A DNA stretch of 64,000 bases from Humibacillus xanthopallidus (GCF_006716675.1 NZ_VFPM01000005.1:1-64000), one strand, 5' to 3'. Counted from the stretch's first letter, positions 1-9,376 are shown. Numbers and translations are program-made. Notes: generated by a model not told the origin, from the letters alone.

Positions 1-2
1 GG

Positions 3-272
3 CCTCACGGCATACGCCTCGCGAAGCGGCGCACGCCGACGCTGCTGATCACCGTCGAGGGCCACGACCCGCAGGACCTGCGCGCGGGGCTCGCCGAGCG
101 CGGCGTCAACGCGCCCGCCGGGCACTTCTACGCGTGGGAGTGCAGCCACCACCTCGGGCTCGGCCCACGGGTGGGCTGCGGAGGGCCTCGCGCCCTACAC
201 GAACGTCTCCGACATCGACCGCTCGCCCGCGGGCTCGAGGAGATCTTGCGGGAGCAGCTCGTGAGCCGGCCG
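3..272 (+). pseudogene. cysteine-desulfurase-like protein, C-terminal fragment with frameshifts
   Basis: This is the C-terminal end of a PLP-dependent class V aminotransferase of the cysteine-desulfurase-like family, cut by the window start. One frame reads TPTLLITVEGHDPQDL and then GVNAPAGHFYAWE. The expected next block, LAPYTNVSDIDR, is in a different frame at about 180-225, and GLEEILREQL returns to the first frame at about 233-272. A single intact gene would need two compensating indels. Either the gene is decayed or this stretch is poorly sequenced; the next gene shows the same fault. The family assignment rests on this tail only, so confidence is moderate. Confidence 0.55.
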
Positions 273-276
273 GGCG

Positions 277-754
277 CCTGCCGCAGGGCCCGGGCAGGAG
301 TCGGTCTGGGACTACCCGCGCCCGCCCGCCGTGGAGCCGAGCGACGAGCTCGGTCGAGGTGCCCTCGGGGTGAGTCGTCGCCCGCACCCGGTCGTCGCTG
401 CGCGTCCTCGAGACGAGCCACCCGCCGACACTACTACCTTCCCAGGGCGCCTTTCGTGCCCGGCGCCTCGTTCCCGTCGAGGGCAGCCACGGCGTGGTGC
501 GAGTGGAAGGGACGCGCGGCGTACTTCGACGTCGTCGGTGGTGGGCGGCGGGCTCCTCGGGCCGCGTGGCACTACCCGACACCGGTTGCGGCGTATGCCG
601 TCCTGGCCGGTCACGTCGCCGTCATGCCCGGGCTCGTCGACGCGTGCTTCGTCGACGGCGAGCGGGTCCGGCCGCAGGAGGGCGGCTTCTACGGCGGCTG
701 GATCACCGACCGCGTCGTCGGCCCGTTCAAGGGCGGCCCCGGCTCCTGGGGCTG

Positions 755-758
<4 letters not shown>
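277..758 (+). pseudogene. DUF427 family protein, broken by several indels
   Basis: The last part (about 433-758) reads YYLPRAPF, then CEWKGRAAYFDVV, AAWHYPTPVAAYA and GGWITDRVVGPFKGG. These are hallmarks of DUF427 proteins, which are small beta-barrel-like proteins of unknown function. The start of the domain (ESVWDYPRPPAVEPSDEL, from about 298) and the middle (ARTRSSLRVLETSHPPT) lie in two other frames. At least three single-base indels separate the pieces, and one frame hits a TGA near 369. The stop overlaps the GTG of the next gene by 3 bases. Decay or low-quality sequence are both possible; the conserved residues are still there, which favours recent damage or sequencing error. Confidence 0.6.
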
Positions 759-1324
<566 letters not shown>

Positions 1325-1332
1325 CCTCGCCG

Positions 1333-1827
1333 TCAGCGTGGAAGCTGCTCGATGCGGGCCTCGACGAGCGTGCCGTCCCGCACGTCGAGGACGGCGAAGG
1401 TGCCTGCCGGCTGACGACGGCGGTCGGTGGGCGAGCCGGGGTTGAGGATGCGCACGCCGTCGCCCGTCTCGTCGAGGGGGATGTGCGAGTGCCCGAAGAC
1501 GACGAGGTCGGCGGTCGGGAAGCGCCGGCGCAGTCGGGCGGTGCGGCCCTGCCGCTGCCCGCTGTCGTGGATCATGCCGATGCGCAGGCCTGCGAGCTCG
1601 AGCTCGAGGGTCTCGGGAGCCCCCCACTCGGCGACCTCGGCGACGTCGTTGTTGCCCATGACGACGTGCAGCGGCGCGAAGCCGGCGAGCAGGTCGAGCA
1701 CGTCGGGGGTGCACACGTCGCCCGCGTGGAGGATGACGTCGGCGGCGTCGAGCTCGGGCAGCAGGGCCGGCGGGCACGCCCTCCACCGCCGCGGGGCGTG
1801 GGTGTCCGACAGGACGAGAACTCTCAT
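1333..1827 (-). CDS. metallophosphoesterase, YfcE/MJ0936 type
   Basis: The 164-residue protein matches the small calcineurin-like phosphodiesterase family. Metal-binding motifs are present in order: VLSDTH near residue 5, LHAGDVC near 37, GNND near 57, and FGHSH near 114. These ligate two divalent metals in the active site. Family members hydrolyse phosphodiesters, but the physiological substrate is usually unknown. The ATG at 1827 starts MRVLVLSD, exactly where the family begins. It converges with the acetyltransferase (8-base gap). Confidence 0.85.
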   Translation of the reverse strand: MRVLVLSDTHAPRRWRACPPALLPELDAADVILHAGDVCTPDVLDLLAGFAPLHVVMGNNDVAEVAEWGAPETLELELAGLRIGMIHDSGQRQGRTARLRRRFPTADLVVFGHSHIPLDETGDGVRILNPGSPTDRRRQPAGTFAVLDVRDGTLVEARIEQLPR

Positions 1828-1966
1828 GACCGCGCCATGGGCTGATGTCCTGTCTCCGATGCGTCCCGACGAGACGTCGCTCACCGACGCTACCGCCAGC
1901 GGTGAGCGCGGCGCGATGATGGTCCGGTGGGTCCGACGGCGGGCCCGGCGACGAGGAGGCACGCTC

Positions 1967-2842
1967 ATGCGCATCGCGGTGCTCGGCACGGGTGGGATCG
2001 GCGGCTACTTCGGCGGGCGGCTCGCGGCAGCCGGCCACGAGGTCACGTTCCTCGCGCGCGGGCCGCACCTCGAGGCGATCCGTGACCACGGGCTCGTCGT
2101 CACGAGCGTGGCAGGCGACTTCACGGTCGAGCCGGCGCGCGTCACCGACGACCCGGCCTCGATTGGCGAGGTCGACACCGTGCTGCTCGCCGTGAAGACG
2201 TGGCAGCTCGCGCCCGTGCTCGAGGTGCTGCCCACCCTCATGGGGTCGGACACGGCGGTTGTCACCACCCAGAACGGCGTCGAGGCCCCCGACCAGGTCG
2301 CCGCGGTCGTCGGGCGCGAGGCGGTGCTGCCCGGCATCGCCAAGATCTTCGCCTACATCGACGCACCGGGGCGCATCACCCACGCGGGAGGGCCGGCGTC
2401 GCTCGCCTTCGACGAGTGGTCGACCCTGCCCGGGGCCCCCTCGGCACGCGTCACCCGGCTGCGCGAGGCCGTGACGGCATCCGGCGCCGTCTCGCCCGTG
2501 CCGGACGACATCTGGGCGGAGCTGTGGTCGAAGATGCTCTTCGTCGTGCCCTTCGGTGGGCTCGGGGCGGCCCTCGACGCGACGATCGGCGAGCTCCGCT
2601 CGAACCCGGCTCGTCGAGCCCTGCTGCAGGACGCGATGCGCGAGGTGGAGACGCTGGCCCGGGCCCGCGGCATCCACCTGCCCGAGAAGGTCGTCGCCGG
2701 CACGATGGCCTTCGTCGACGACCAGCCCGCCGACGCGACGACCTCGCTGCAGCGCGACCTGCTCGAGGGCAGGCCCTCCGAGCTCGACGCGTGGACCGGG
2801 GCGGTCGTGCGACTGGGGGAGGCGTCGGGCGTCGACGTGTAG
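1967..2842 (+). CDS. ketopantoate reductase family protein with an early amber stop
   Basis: The product resembles 2-dehydropantoate 2-reductase (PanE), an NADPH-dependent enzyme of pantothenate synthesis. The Rossmann start is intact (MRIAVLGTGGIGGYFGG), followed by LLAVKTWQ, TTQNGVEAPD and the C-terminal helical part (ELWSKMLF). GAGGAGG lies just before the ATG at 1967. The reading frame ends at TAG 2840-2842 after GEASGVDV. The same frame then continues for 19 family-like codons (LHRLLLEVLTSRHPGALIG) to TGA at 2902. A single CAG-to-TAG change could explain the stop. Loss of the last helix may or may not abolish function. Many PanE-like paralogues act on other substrates, so panE is not assigned. 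Confidence 0.8.
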   Translation: MRIAVLGTGGIGGYFGGRLAAAGHEVTFLARGPHLEAIRDHGLVVTSVAGDFTVEPARVTDDPASIGEVDTVLLAVKTWQLAPVLEVLPTLMGSDTAVVTTQNGVEAPDQVAAVVGREAVLPGIAKIFAYIDAPGRITHAGGPASLAFDEWSTLPGAPSARVTRLREAVTASGAVSPVPDDIWAELWSKMLFVVPFGGLGAALDATIGELRSNPARRALLQDAMREVETLARARGIHLPEKVVAGTMAFVDDQPADATTSLQRDLLEGRPSELDAWTGAVVRLGEASGVDV

Positions 2843-2961
2843 CTGCACCGTCTCCTCCTCGAGGTGCTGACCTCGCGGCACCCCGGCGCGCTCATCGGCT
2901 GACGGTTCGTGCCGGAGGCCCGGTCCGACGTGACAGGACCGTCGGCTAGGTTCTGCTGTCC

Positions 2962-3669
2962 GTGGAGTGGTTCGACGCAATCGCGGCCCGTGCCCGCCCG
3001 GCGTCGGGTGAGGTCGCGCTGAACGCACCCCAGCTGACGATCGTGCTGCTTCTCGCCCTCATCGTCGTCATCACGCCGCCGGTGTGGCAGGTCGTGCGCC
3101 TCGGGGTGACCCTCGTGCACGAGCTCGGGCACGCAGGCGTCGGGATCGTCGCCGGCCGACAGTTCACCGGCTTCGTGCTGCGTGGCGACATGTCGGGGCA
3201 CGCGGTGACGCGCGGTCCCTCCCGCGGGCCCGGGCGCATCGTCTCGACGTGGTCGGGCTACCCGATGCCGGCCCTGCTCGGGGCGGGCGTCGTCTGGGCG
3301 GCGCTGCGGGGCTGGTCGGCGCCCGTCATCACCGCCATGATCGTCATCCTCCTCTTCGCGCTCATCCGGGTGCGGTCGGCCCTCACGGTGCTCGTCGTCC
3401 TCGCGGCCCTCTCCTGGCTCGGGGCACTCTGGTGGTGGCGCAGCGACACCCTGCAGCCGCAGGTGTTGCTCGGCCTCGGGTGCGTGCTCCTCGTGGGCGC
3501 CTGGCGCCACCTGTCGGCCGTGCTCGGCGACCACAGCTCCGGCAGCGACCCGGGGGTGCTCGCGGCCCTCAGCCACCTCCCGCGGGCGGTGTGGAACGCG
3601 AGCTTCGTCCTCGTCTGTGCCGCCGCGACCTGGGTCGTCGCCGTCGAGGTGCTGCACGCTCTGCGCTGA
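2962..3669 (+). CDS. M50-type membrane metalloprotease-like protein
   Basis: This is a 235-residue membrane protein of the peptidase M50B-like family. After a hydrophobic segment (residues about 22-45) comes VTLVHELGHAGVG, an HExxH zinc motif typical of M50 proteases. Further hydrophobic segments lie at about 95-112, 117-150, 160-178 and 212-232. The usual second metal motif (NxxPxxxxDG) is not obvious, so proteolysis is unproven. The GTG start at 2962 is the only good upstream candidate. The next gene, 58 bases away, also encodes a membrane protein, but no shared role can be inferred. Confidence 0.75.
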   Translation: MEWFDAIAARARPASGEVALNAPQLTIVLLLALIVVITPPVWQVVRLGVTLVHELGHAGVGIVAGRQFTGFVLRGDMSGHAVTRGPSRGPGRIVSTWSGYPMPALLGAGVVWAALRGWSAPVITAMIVILLFALIRVRSALTVLVVLAALSWLGALWWWRSDTLQPQVLLGLGCVLLVGAWRHLSAVLGDHSSGSDPGVLAALSHLPRAVWNASFVLVCAAATWVVAVEVLHALR

Positions 3670-3727
3670 GCGGGAATCACTCCCCACGGATGAGGCCCCC
3701 GGCGCCGCGGGGAGCCACGCTGGGAGT

Positions 3728-4987
3728 ATGAGCTCCAACGGCGACACCGTCCCGGTCCCCACGACGCCGACCACCACTGCGTCACCTCCGGGCACGCCCG
3801 TGCATCCCACGGCAGAGCCGGTCTCGCCCCGCAGACGATGGCTCTCCATCCTCTCGGCGCTCATGATCGTGATCGGCTGCGTGCTCGTGCCGGTGACCGC
3901 CACCTCCTTCTGGGTGCGCGACACCGTCACCAACACCGACTCCTACCTCTCCGTCGTCGGTCCACTGGCGAGCGACCCGGAGGTGCAGGCCGCCGTCGAG
4001 GTGCAGCTGACGGATCGCATCATGACGGAGCTGTCGAAGCTCGACATCATGGGCTCGCTCACCGATGCGCTCGTGGAGAAGGGGACGCCGCCCCAGCTCG
4101 CGCAGGCCCTCAGCCTGCTCCAGTCTCCGATCCAGGACCGCACCGAGGCTCTGGTGCGGCGGATCGTCGACCAGGTCGTGACGAGTGAGGCCTTCGCCAA
4201 CGTCTGGACGGGCGCGAACCAGGTGGCGCACACCCAGCTCATCCGCCTGCTCGAGGGCGAGACCGCGGTGCTCACCCAGCAGAACAGCGGCGAGCTCGTC
4301 GTGGACCTGTCGGCTCTCTCCGCAAAGGTCAAGGTCGCCCTCGAGGACGCCGGCGTGCCGGGCGCGTCCAAGCTCCCGGAGGTCGGCGGCACGATCGTTG
4401 TCGGCGACGGCCAGCGCCTCAGCCAGGCCAAGACCACCTACCAGCTCATCAAGGGGTTGCCCTGGGTGCTGCTCGTCGTGAACCTCGGCCTGCTCATCGG
4501 TGGAGTCCTGCTCGCGAGTCGCCGCTGGCGCGCGACGATGCTCACCCTCGGCGGCGTCCTCGTGGCAGCACTCCTCACCCTCGTCGCGGTGCGGGTAGGC
4601 AGCGACTACGCCATCTCGGGTCTCAATCCGGCCAACCGTGGGGCCGCGGGCTCCGTCGTCACGGCGGTGACGGACCGGCTGCGCGACATCCTGCGCATCA
4701 TCGGCTGGCTCGCCCTCGCCGCAGTCATCGTGACGGCAGTGACCGGCAGCGGCCCGCGGGCGACGGGCCTGAGGCGATCCGTCGGCGGTACGGCGAGCCG
4801 GGCCTGGGGTGCGGCGGTCGCATGGCACCACACCCCGCTCGTCGCGGGGGCCGTGGCTCTCGTCGCGGTCATCGTGCTGCTCGCGGTCGACCTGCCGGTG
4901 TGGCTGGCCATCACCCTCGTCGTCGTGACGGTCGTGGCCGGGGTGCTCACCTGGCGGAGCATCCGGCCCGCCGAGGTCGCCGCCTGA
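3728..4987 (+). CDS. actinobacterial integral membrane protein of unknown function
   Basis: The 419-residue protein starts with a Pro/Thr-rich cytoplasmic stretch. A transmembrane helix follows (about 38-62, LSALMIVIGCVLVPVTATSF), then a long extracytoplasmic region (about 65-240) with conserved-looking DxYLSVVGPLASDPEVQ. Three or four more helices lie near 250-275, 283-300, 332-350 and 370-410. This layout is a recurrent uncharacterised actinobacterial membrane family. ATG 3728 is preceded by a weak GGGAG. No catalytic motif is seen. The stop is 5 bases from the stop of the converging VOC gene. Confidence 0.75.
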   Translation: MSSNGDTVPVPTTPTTTASPPGTPVHPTAEPVSPRRRWLSILSALMIVIGCVLVPVTATSFWVRDTVTNTDSYLSVVGPLASDPEVQAAVEVQLTDRIMTELSKLDIMGSLTDALVEKGTPPQLAQALSLLQSPIQDRTEALVRRIVDQVVTSEAFANVWTGANQVAHTQLIRLLEGETAVLTQQNSGELVVDLSALSAKVKVALEDAGVPGASKLPEVGGTIVVGDGQRLSQAKTTYQLIKGLPWVLLVVNLGLLIGGVLLASRRWRATMLTLGGVLVAALLTLVAVRVGSDYAISGLNPANRGAAGSVVTAVTDRLRDILRIIGWLALAAVIVTAVTGSGPRATGLRRSVGGTASRAWGAAVAWHHTPLVAGAVALVAVIVLLAVDLPVWLAITLVVVTVVAGVLTWRSIRPAEVAA

Positions 4988-4992
4988 CGCGG

Positions 4993-5412
4993 CTACGCGA
5001 TGGGTTGCGTGGTCGGGGGGTCGCTGACGTCGCGGTGCTGGACGAACTCGACCGGGTTGTCGTCGGGGTCGAGGACGTAGGCGATGCGCAGGCCGCGCAC
5101 GTCGTGCGGCTCCTGCAGGACACGGGCCCCGATGCGCGTCGCAAGCGCGAAGGCCGCCTCGACGTCGTGGGTCCAGAGCACGATCTCGGCGCCGCGTCCC
5201 CGCTCGTCGAGCCGGATGTCGAGATCGTGGTCGCGGCGCCCCGCCTCGGCCGAGCCGACCCCGAGCGTCAGTCCTTCGAGCTTGAGCTCGATGTGTTCGG
5301 CCGCACCGAGCATCGGGGTGCGGAAGGACTCGACGAAGCCGAGGTGGGCGTAGAAGGCGGCGGTGCGCTCCACGTCGCGCGAGTAGAGGTTGACCTGAGG
5401 AGTCGTGAACAC
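4993..5412 (-). CDS. VOC (glyoxalase/bleomycin-resistance) family protein
   Basis: The 139-residue protein has two beta-alpha-beta-beta-beta modules of the vicinal oxygen chelate fold. The first is QVNLYSRDVERTAAFYAHLGF; the second is VEAAFALATRIGARVLQEP ending in AYVLDPDDNPVEFVQH, where the final Glu is a usual metal ligand. Members include lyases, dioxygenases and antibiotic-binding proteins, so the reaction is unknown. The GTG at 5412 (VFTTPQVNL) starts just before the first strand; upstream in-frame codons would only add a basic tail. Confidence 0.8.
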   Translation of the reverse strand: MFTTPQVNLYSRDVERTAAFYAHLGFVESFRTPMLGAAEHIELKLEGLTLGVGSAEAGRRDHDLDIRLDERGRGAEIVLWTHDVEAAFALATRIGARVLQEPHDVRGLRIAYVLDPDDNPVEFVQHRDVSDPPTTQPIA

Positions 5413-5462
5413 GCCCCCGACCCTACGACGCCGGTTCTCCCGGGCGGGCGAGATGCCTGGGC

Positions 5463-6116
5463 TCAGTTGAGGTTCATCGGTGGGTGGGGCGGTGGTGACA
5501 CGGCCCCCAGCGCCGTCGCGAACTCGCACTCGCGCCGCACGAGGGCGAGGCCGAGTCGCAGGCGGGACTCCGTGTCGGTGCTCTCGAGGAGGGACTGCCG
5601 GTCGGGCAGGTCGAGCGACACGACCTGCGGGACGGCGTACGACAGCAGCCGGTTGTCCTCGGGGAGCTCCGGCTCGTCCTGCCCGAGGAGGGCGGCGAAG
5701 GCGAGCAGCTGCTCCCGCACGCGCTCGGCGAGGGCGGTGACGCGCAGGTCGTCACCCTCGGGCTCGTCGAGCCAGGTGACGTCGCCCGTCACGTAGGGCG
5801 TGGTCGCCGCGGGGTCGATGCCGTCGAGGCGGAAGCGGTCGGTGCCGACGGAGACGACGAGGAAGCGCTCGCCCTCGAGGGCCGCGGCCTGGGTCAGCAG
5901 GGCCGCACACCCGACGGGGTGCAGCGCCCGGACGCCGTCGTCGCCGACCTCGTAGCCCTCGCGGATCGCGACGACCCCGAAGAGCGGCGAGCGCTCGTCC
6001 TGCCCCGCGAGCAGGTCACGGAGCAGGGCGACGTAGCGCGGCTCGAAGATCTGCAGCGGCAGCTGGGCGCCCGGCATGAGGACGGTGCCGAGAGGAAAGA
6101 GCGGCAGGGTTGCCAT
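5463..6116 (-). CDS. LON peptidase substrate-binding domain protein
   Basis: The 217-residue protein is a stand-alone Lon N-terminal (LON-SB, PUA-like) domain. It starts PLFPLGTVLMPGAQLPLQIFE, the classical Lon N-domain opening, with RYVALLRD and later FGVVAIREG. A helical second half (VREQLLAFAALLG) completes the domain. The AAA+ and protease parts of Lon are absent. Such proteins are common in actinobacteria and have no firm function; a role in protein quality control is only a guess. The ATG at 6116 gives the standard start. Confidence 0.85.
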   Translation of the reverse strand: MATLPLFPLGTVLMPGAQLPLQIFEPRYVALLRDLLAGQDERSPLFGVVAIREGYEVGDDGVRALHPVGCAALLTQAAALEGERFLVVSVGTDRFRLDGIDPAATTPYVTGDVTWLDEPEGDDLRVTALAERVREQLLAFAALLGQDEPELPEDNRLLSYAVPQVVSLDLPDRQSLLESTDTESRLRLGLALVRRECEFATALGAVSPPPHPPMNLN

Positions 6117-6209
6117 GAGTCCAGCCTAGGTCGCGACGGCGGGCGCGCCAGCCCTGGACGGGCCGCAGGCCGGCGCTGGGCACCGGCGCGTGCGCTCCAT
6201 CTCGCGTGC

Positions 6210-7136
6210 TCAGTCCTGGACGGGGCTCGCCATGAACTGGGTGGCGGCGAGCTGGTCCTCGAGGTCGCCGGCCGAGCTCGTCAGCGCCTGCGCGAAGCCG
6301 AGCGCGAGCCCCATCGCCTCCTGGTCGCCGAGGCCGAGGCGGACCGCGATGTCGTTGGCGTTGGCCGGGCGCTTCTCCGGGTCCTTCTCTAGGCAGTCGG
6401 CGATGAGCTCACGCAGGTCCTGCGGGATCTCGTCAGGGAGTGGCGGCGGCGGCTCGTTGACGTGCGAGAGAGCTGTGGCGATCGGGGTGCCCCGGTCGAA
6501 GGGACGCTTGCCCGAGAGCATCTCGTGGCCGACGACGCCGAGGGCATAGAGGTCGCTGGCGCCGGTCGCGGCGTGACCGAGGGCCTGCTCGGGGCTGATG
6601 TAGTTGGGCGTGCCGAGCATCTCGCCGTGCTGGGTGTGACCGCTGGCGTCGAGGGCACGCGCGATGCCGAAGTCGGTGAGCTTCACGACGCCGTCGGGTC
6701 GCACGAGGATGTTGGCGGGCTTGACGTCGCGGTGCACGACCCGGGCCTCGTGGGCCACCCCGAGCGCGAGGGCGGCCTGCCCGAGGATCGAGCGCACCTC
6801 ACCCGAGTCGAGCGGGGCGCGCTCGGCGAGGATCTTGGACAGCGGCTCACCGTCGACGAGCTCCTGGACGAGGAACGCGAGCCCGTCGTCCTCGCCGTAG
6901 TCGAAGACCGTCGCGATGTTGGTGTGCATGAGCCCTGCCGAGTGCACCGCCTCGTCGCGGAAGCGAAGGGCGAAGAGCCGCTCGTGGTCCGCGTCGGGAC
7001 GCATGACCTTGACCGCGACACTGCGCTGGAGCACGTCGTCGGTGCCGGCCCAGACGTCAGCCATGCCGCCGGAGGCGATCCGCTTCTCGAGGCGATAGCG
7101 GTGGCCGAGCACGAATCCTTCCTGCAAACGGTTCAT
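6210..7136 (-). CDS. soluble Ser/Thr protein kinase without a membrane anchor
   Basis: The 308-residue protein is almost only a Hanks-type kinase domain. It shows the glycine loop (KRIASGGMADVW), the ATP lysine (VAVKVM), the catalytic loop VVHRDVKPANILV, DFGIARA, and the activation loop leading to GTPNYISPEQ. A short tail (about 265-308) ends FMASPVQD. No transmembrane helix or PASTA domain follows, unlike PknB further right (19919-21898), so this kinase should be cytosolic. Its activation segment and the PFDRGTP block resemble the PknA-like kinase at 18462-19922, which suggests a paralogue. Target unknown. The ATG at 7136 is preceded by a weak purine run. Confidence 0.88.
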   Translation of the reverse strand: MNRLQEGFVLGHRYRLEKRIASGGMADVWAGTDDVLQRSVAVKVMRPDADHERLFALRFRDEAVHSAGLMHTNIATVFDYGEDDGLAFLVQELVDGEPLSKILAERAPLDSGEVRSILGQAALALGVAHEARVVHRDVKPANILVRPDGVVKLTDFGIARALDASGHTQHGEMLGTPNYISPEQALGHAATGASDLYALGVVGHEMLSGKRPFDRGTPIATALSHVNEPPPPLPDEIPQDLRELIADCLEKDPEKRPANANDIAVRLGLGDQEAMGLALGFAQALTSSAGDLEDQLAATQFMASPVQD

Positions 7137-7447
7137 GTCAGCACCTCGGGCCTTTCGGACAGAAGGTGCACGTCGTTCGACATCTCGGAGGCCTTCGTCA
7201 GCAGGAATGGTACGGGACCGCGTGCGGTGGTGGCCGCATCGCGTGGGCGGCACACTCCCGCCCGTGCCCCCGAGGCACGGGCCTCCCATACCCGCCGACG
7301 CGGGCCCGCGAACATCTGCCTTGCCGATGGATTGAGTAACGCTCCCAGCCGGACAGTGCGGGTTCAGGCGCGGAGGAGAACTGTCGCGAGGGGGGAACCG
7401 TCGCCTCCGCTTCGCTCCGGCTCCTCCCAAATCCACCTGTCCATACG
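7137..7447. other. intergenic region upstream of the soluble kinase gene
   Basis: About 310 bases without a convincing gene. A GC hairpin occurs at about 7262-7284 (GCCCGTGCC...GGCACGGGC). The stretch should carry the kinase promoter; I see no clear -35/-10 pair. Short open frames here have no family-like content. Confidence 0.5.
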
Positions 7448-7515
7448 CGATGACGAAGGGCCCCCACGACAGCGCAAAGGGCCCCGGTTCCGTGAACTGG
7501 GGCCCCTCGTCATCG
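7448..7515 (-). terminator. nested hairpins 3' of tRNA-Leu
   Basis: Two overlapping inverted repeats lie directly after the tRNA 3' end on the minus strand. The outer pair is 7448-7464 with 7499-7515 (17 bp, one mismatch, arms begin CGATGACGA). The inner pair is 7479-7490 with 7494-7505 (12 bp, one mismatch, arms GGGCCCC). Both use the same GGGGCCC block, so only one can form at a time. This is most simply a strong GC terminator; no T-run is needed in actinobacteria. Confidence 0.65.
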
Positions 7516-7517
7516 CG

Positions 7518-7600
7518 TGCGCGAGGGGGGATTTGAACCCCCACGCCCTTTCGGACACTGGCACCTGAAGCCAGCGCGTCTGCCGTTCCGCCACTCGCGC
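7518..7600 (-). tRNA. tRNA-Leu (CAG)
   Basis: On the minus strand the acceptor GCGCGAG pairs with CTCGCGC. The anticodon arm CTGGC-TTCAGGT-GCCAG gives anticodon CAG. A long variable arm follows, then the T arm GGGGGTTCAAATCCCCC. The 83-nt length with a long variable arm is right for a class II tRNA-Leu. CCA is not encoded. In many actinobacteria a tRNA-Leu sits near the fhaA end of the oriC-proximal cluster, as here. Confidence 0.95.
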
Positions 7601-7744
7601 GTGACAAGGACACAGTGTGCTGTATGCCGCGCCGGATCGCCAAACCGGGTGGCGCCCCGTGGGCTCGGTCCCGCTCCCACACCACACGGCACGGCGCACC
7701 CCAGAGGCGCCGTGCCGTGTGATGTCCCCGTCTGGGTCTCAGCC

Positions 7745-9376
7745 CTAGGTGAGAGCGGGGGTGTCTGCGGGGCCTTCCTGGGCGGCATACCCCGGTGCGT
7801 GCCGCCCACGAGGGCGGTCGCCGAGCGAGAGGGTGGCGAGCAGCCCGAGGACGAGGAAGCCGGCGGCGGTGAAGGCGGCATTCCGCGTCGCGTCGGAGAA
7901 CGCCTGCTGCGCCACGGGGGCCGCGGCTGCGGTGCGCGGGTCGCCCGACAGCCCCGGGATGGCCCCGCCGGCGCTGTCGACGACGGCGTTGACGATGCCG
8001 GTGCGGGCAGCGGGCGGCACCCCGAGGTCCTCGAGGCCGTTCTCCAGGCTCACCGCCGCCGTGGTGAAAAGGACGGTGCCGAGGATGGCGATGCCGAGCG
8101 CCGAGCCGATCTGCCGCGCCGTCGACTGCAGGCCGGAGCCCTCGCCGCTGCGCTGGACCGGCACGTCGACGAGCACGACGCCCGTGAGCTGGGCGGTCGC
8201 GAGCCCGACGCCGAAGCCGTAGACGAAGAGGCACGGCACGACGGCGAGCCACGACGACGTCGGGCTGATGACGAGGCCGAGGGCCGCGATGCCGACGATC
8301 TCGGCCACGATGCCCGCGCGGACCATCGCGGCGGGCTGGAGGTGACGGCTCAGCGCGGCGGAGATCCCGCTGGCGGTGAACGAGCCGATGGCCAGGCCGA
8401 GCAGCACGAGACCGGTCTGGAAGGCGGTGTAGCCGAGGACGTTCTGCAGCCACAGCGGCAGCGACAGGACGATGCCGAACTCGCCGAGGCTGACGATGAG
8501 CGCGGCGATGTTGCCGTTGCGGAAGGAGTTGATGCCGAACAGGTCGAAGCGGAAGAGGGTCGGCAGTCCCGCGGCGGTGCGTCGCAGGGTGCGCACGACG
8601 AAGATGCTCCCCGCGATGAGCGTGATGGCGAAGGCGACCGGCACCGGCGAGATGGCGAAGGGCCACGTCCACGAGCCGAGCTCGAACGGCTTCGTGCTGC
8701 TCCACCAGCCGTAGGTGCGCCCCTCGATGAGCCCGAAGGCGAGGGACGCGAAGGTCACCGCCGACAGCAGGGCGCCGACGACGTCGATGCCCCGGTCCTC
8801 GTCGGCGCGCGACTCGTCGACGAAGAGGAGGACCCCGGCCACGATGATGAGGCCGATCGGCAGGTTGATGCCGAAGGCCCACCGCCACGAGAAGGAGGTC
8901 GTCAGCCACCCTCCGAGCAGCGGTCCGAGGGCGACCATGCCACCGATCGTCGAGCCCCACACGGCGAAGGCGATGCCGCGGTCGCGTCCGGTGAAGCCGA
9001 CGTTGATGAGCGAGAGCGTCGTCGGCAGGATCATCGCCCCGCCGAAGCCCTGGATGATCCGGGCGCCGATGAGCGCCTCGCCCGAGTTCGCGACGGCGGC
9101 GAGCCCGGACGCGACGACGAAGACGACGACGCCGATGAGCAGCATCCGCCGGCGCCCGATGCGGTCGGCGAGCGCACCCCAGATGAGCAGGGTGGCCGCG
9201 AAGACGAGCGTGTAGGACTCCTGCACCCACTGCACCTGCGACGAGGTGAGGCCGAGATCGTTGACGATGTTCGGCACGGCCACGTTGACGATCGTCGAGT
9301 CGACGATGATGAGAGCGACCGCGATGCTGATGGCGACGAGCCCGTACCAGCGGCGGCGTGAGTTCCCGTCGGACAC
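7745..9376 (-). CDS. MFS drug exporter, DHA2 (14-TMS) family
   Basis: The 543-residue protein has about 14 hydrophobic segments and the DHA2 signatures. These are motif D1 (DSTIVNVAVPNI near the first helix), motif A (WGALADRIGRRRML), motif C-like IQGFGGAMILPTTLSLI and GLLLGGWLTTSFSWRWAFGINLP (here split by ALGP). It likely exports a drug or metabolite by proton antiport. I chose GTG 9376 because GAGGT lies 5 bases upstream; ATG 9412 would add 12 residues and has a poorly spaced SD. It is divergent from the marR gene (89 bases), the usual arrangement of a MarR-controlled exporter. Confidence 0.88.
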   Translation of the reverse strand: MSDGNSRRRWYGLVAISIAVALIIVDSTIVNVAVPNIVNDLGLTSSQVQWVQESYTLVFAATLLIWGALADRIGRRRMLLIGVVVFVVASGLAAVANSGEALIGARIIQGFGGAMILPTTLSLINVGFTGRDRGIAFAVWGSTIGGMVALGPLLGGWLTTSFSWRWAFGINLPIGLIIVAGVLLFVDESRADEDRGIDVVGALLSAVTFASLAFGLIEGRTYGWWSSTKPFELGSWTWPFAISPVPVAFAITLIAGSIFVVRTLRRTAAGLPTLFRFDLFGINSFRNGNIAALIVSLGEFGIVLSLPLWLQNVLGYTAFQTGLVLLGLAIGSFTASGISAALSRHLQPAAMVRAGIVAEIVGIAALGLVISPTSSWLAVVPCLFVYGFGVGLATAQLTGVVLVDVPVQRSGEGSGLQSTARQIGSALGIAILGTVLFTTAAVSLENGLEDLGVPPAARTGIVNAVVDSAGGAIPGLSGDPRTAAAAPVAQQAFSDATRNAAFTAAGFLVLGLLATLSLGDRPRGRHAPGYAAQEGPADTPALT

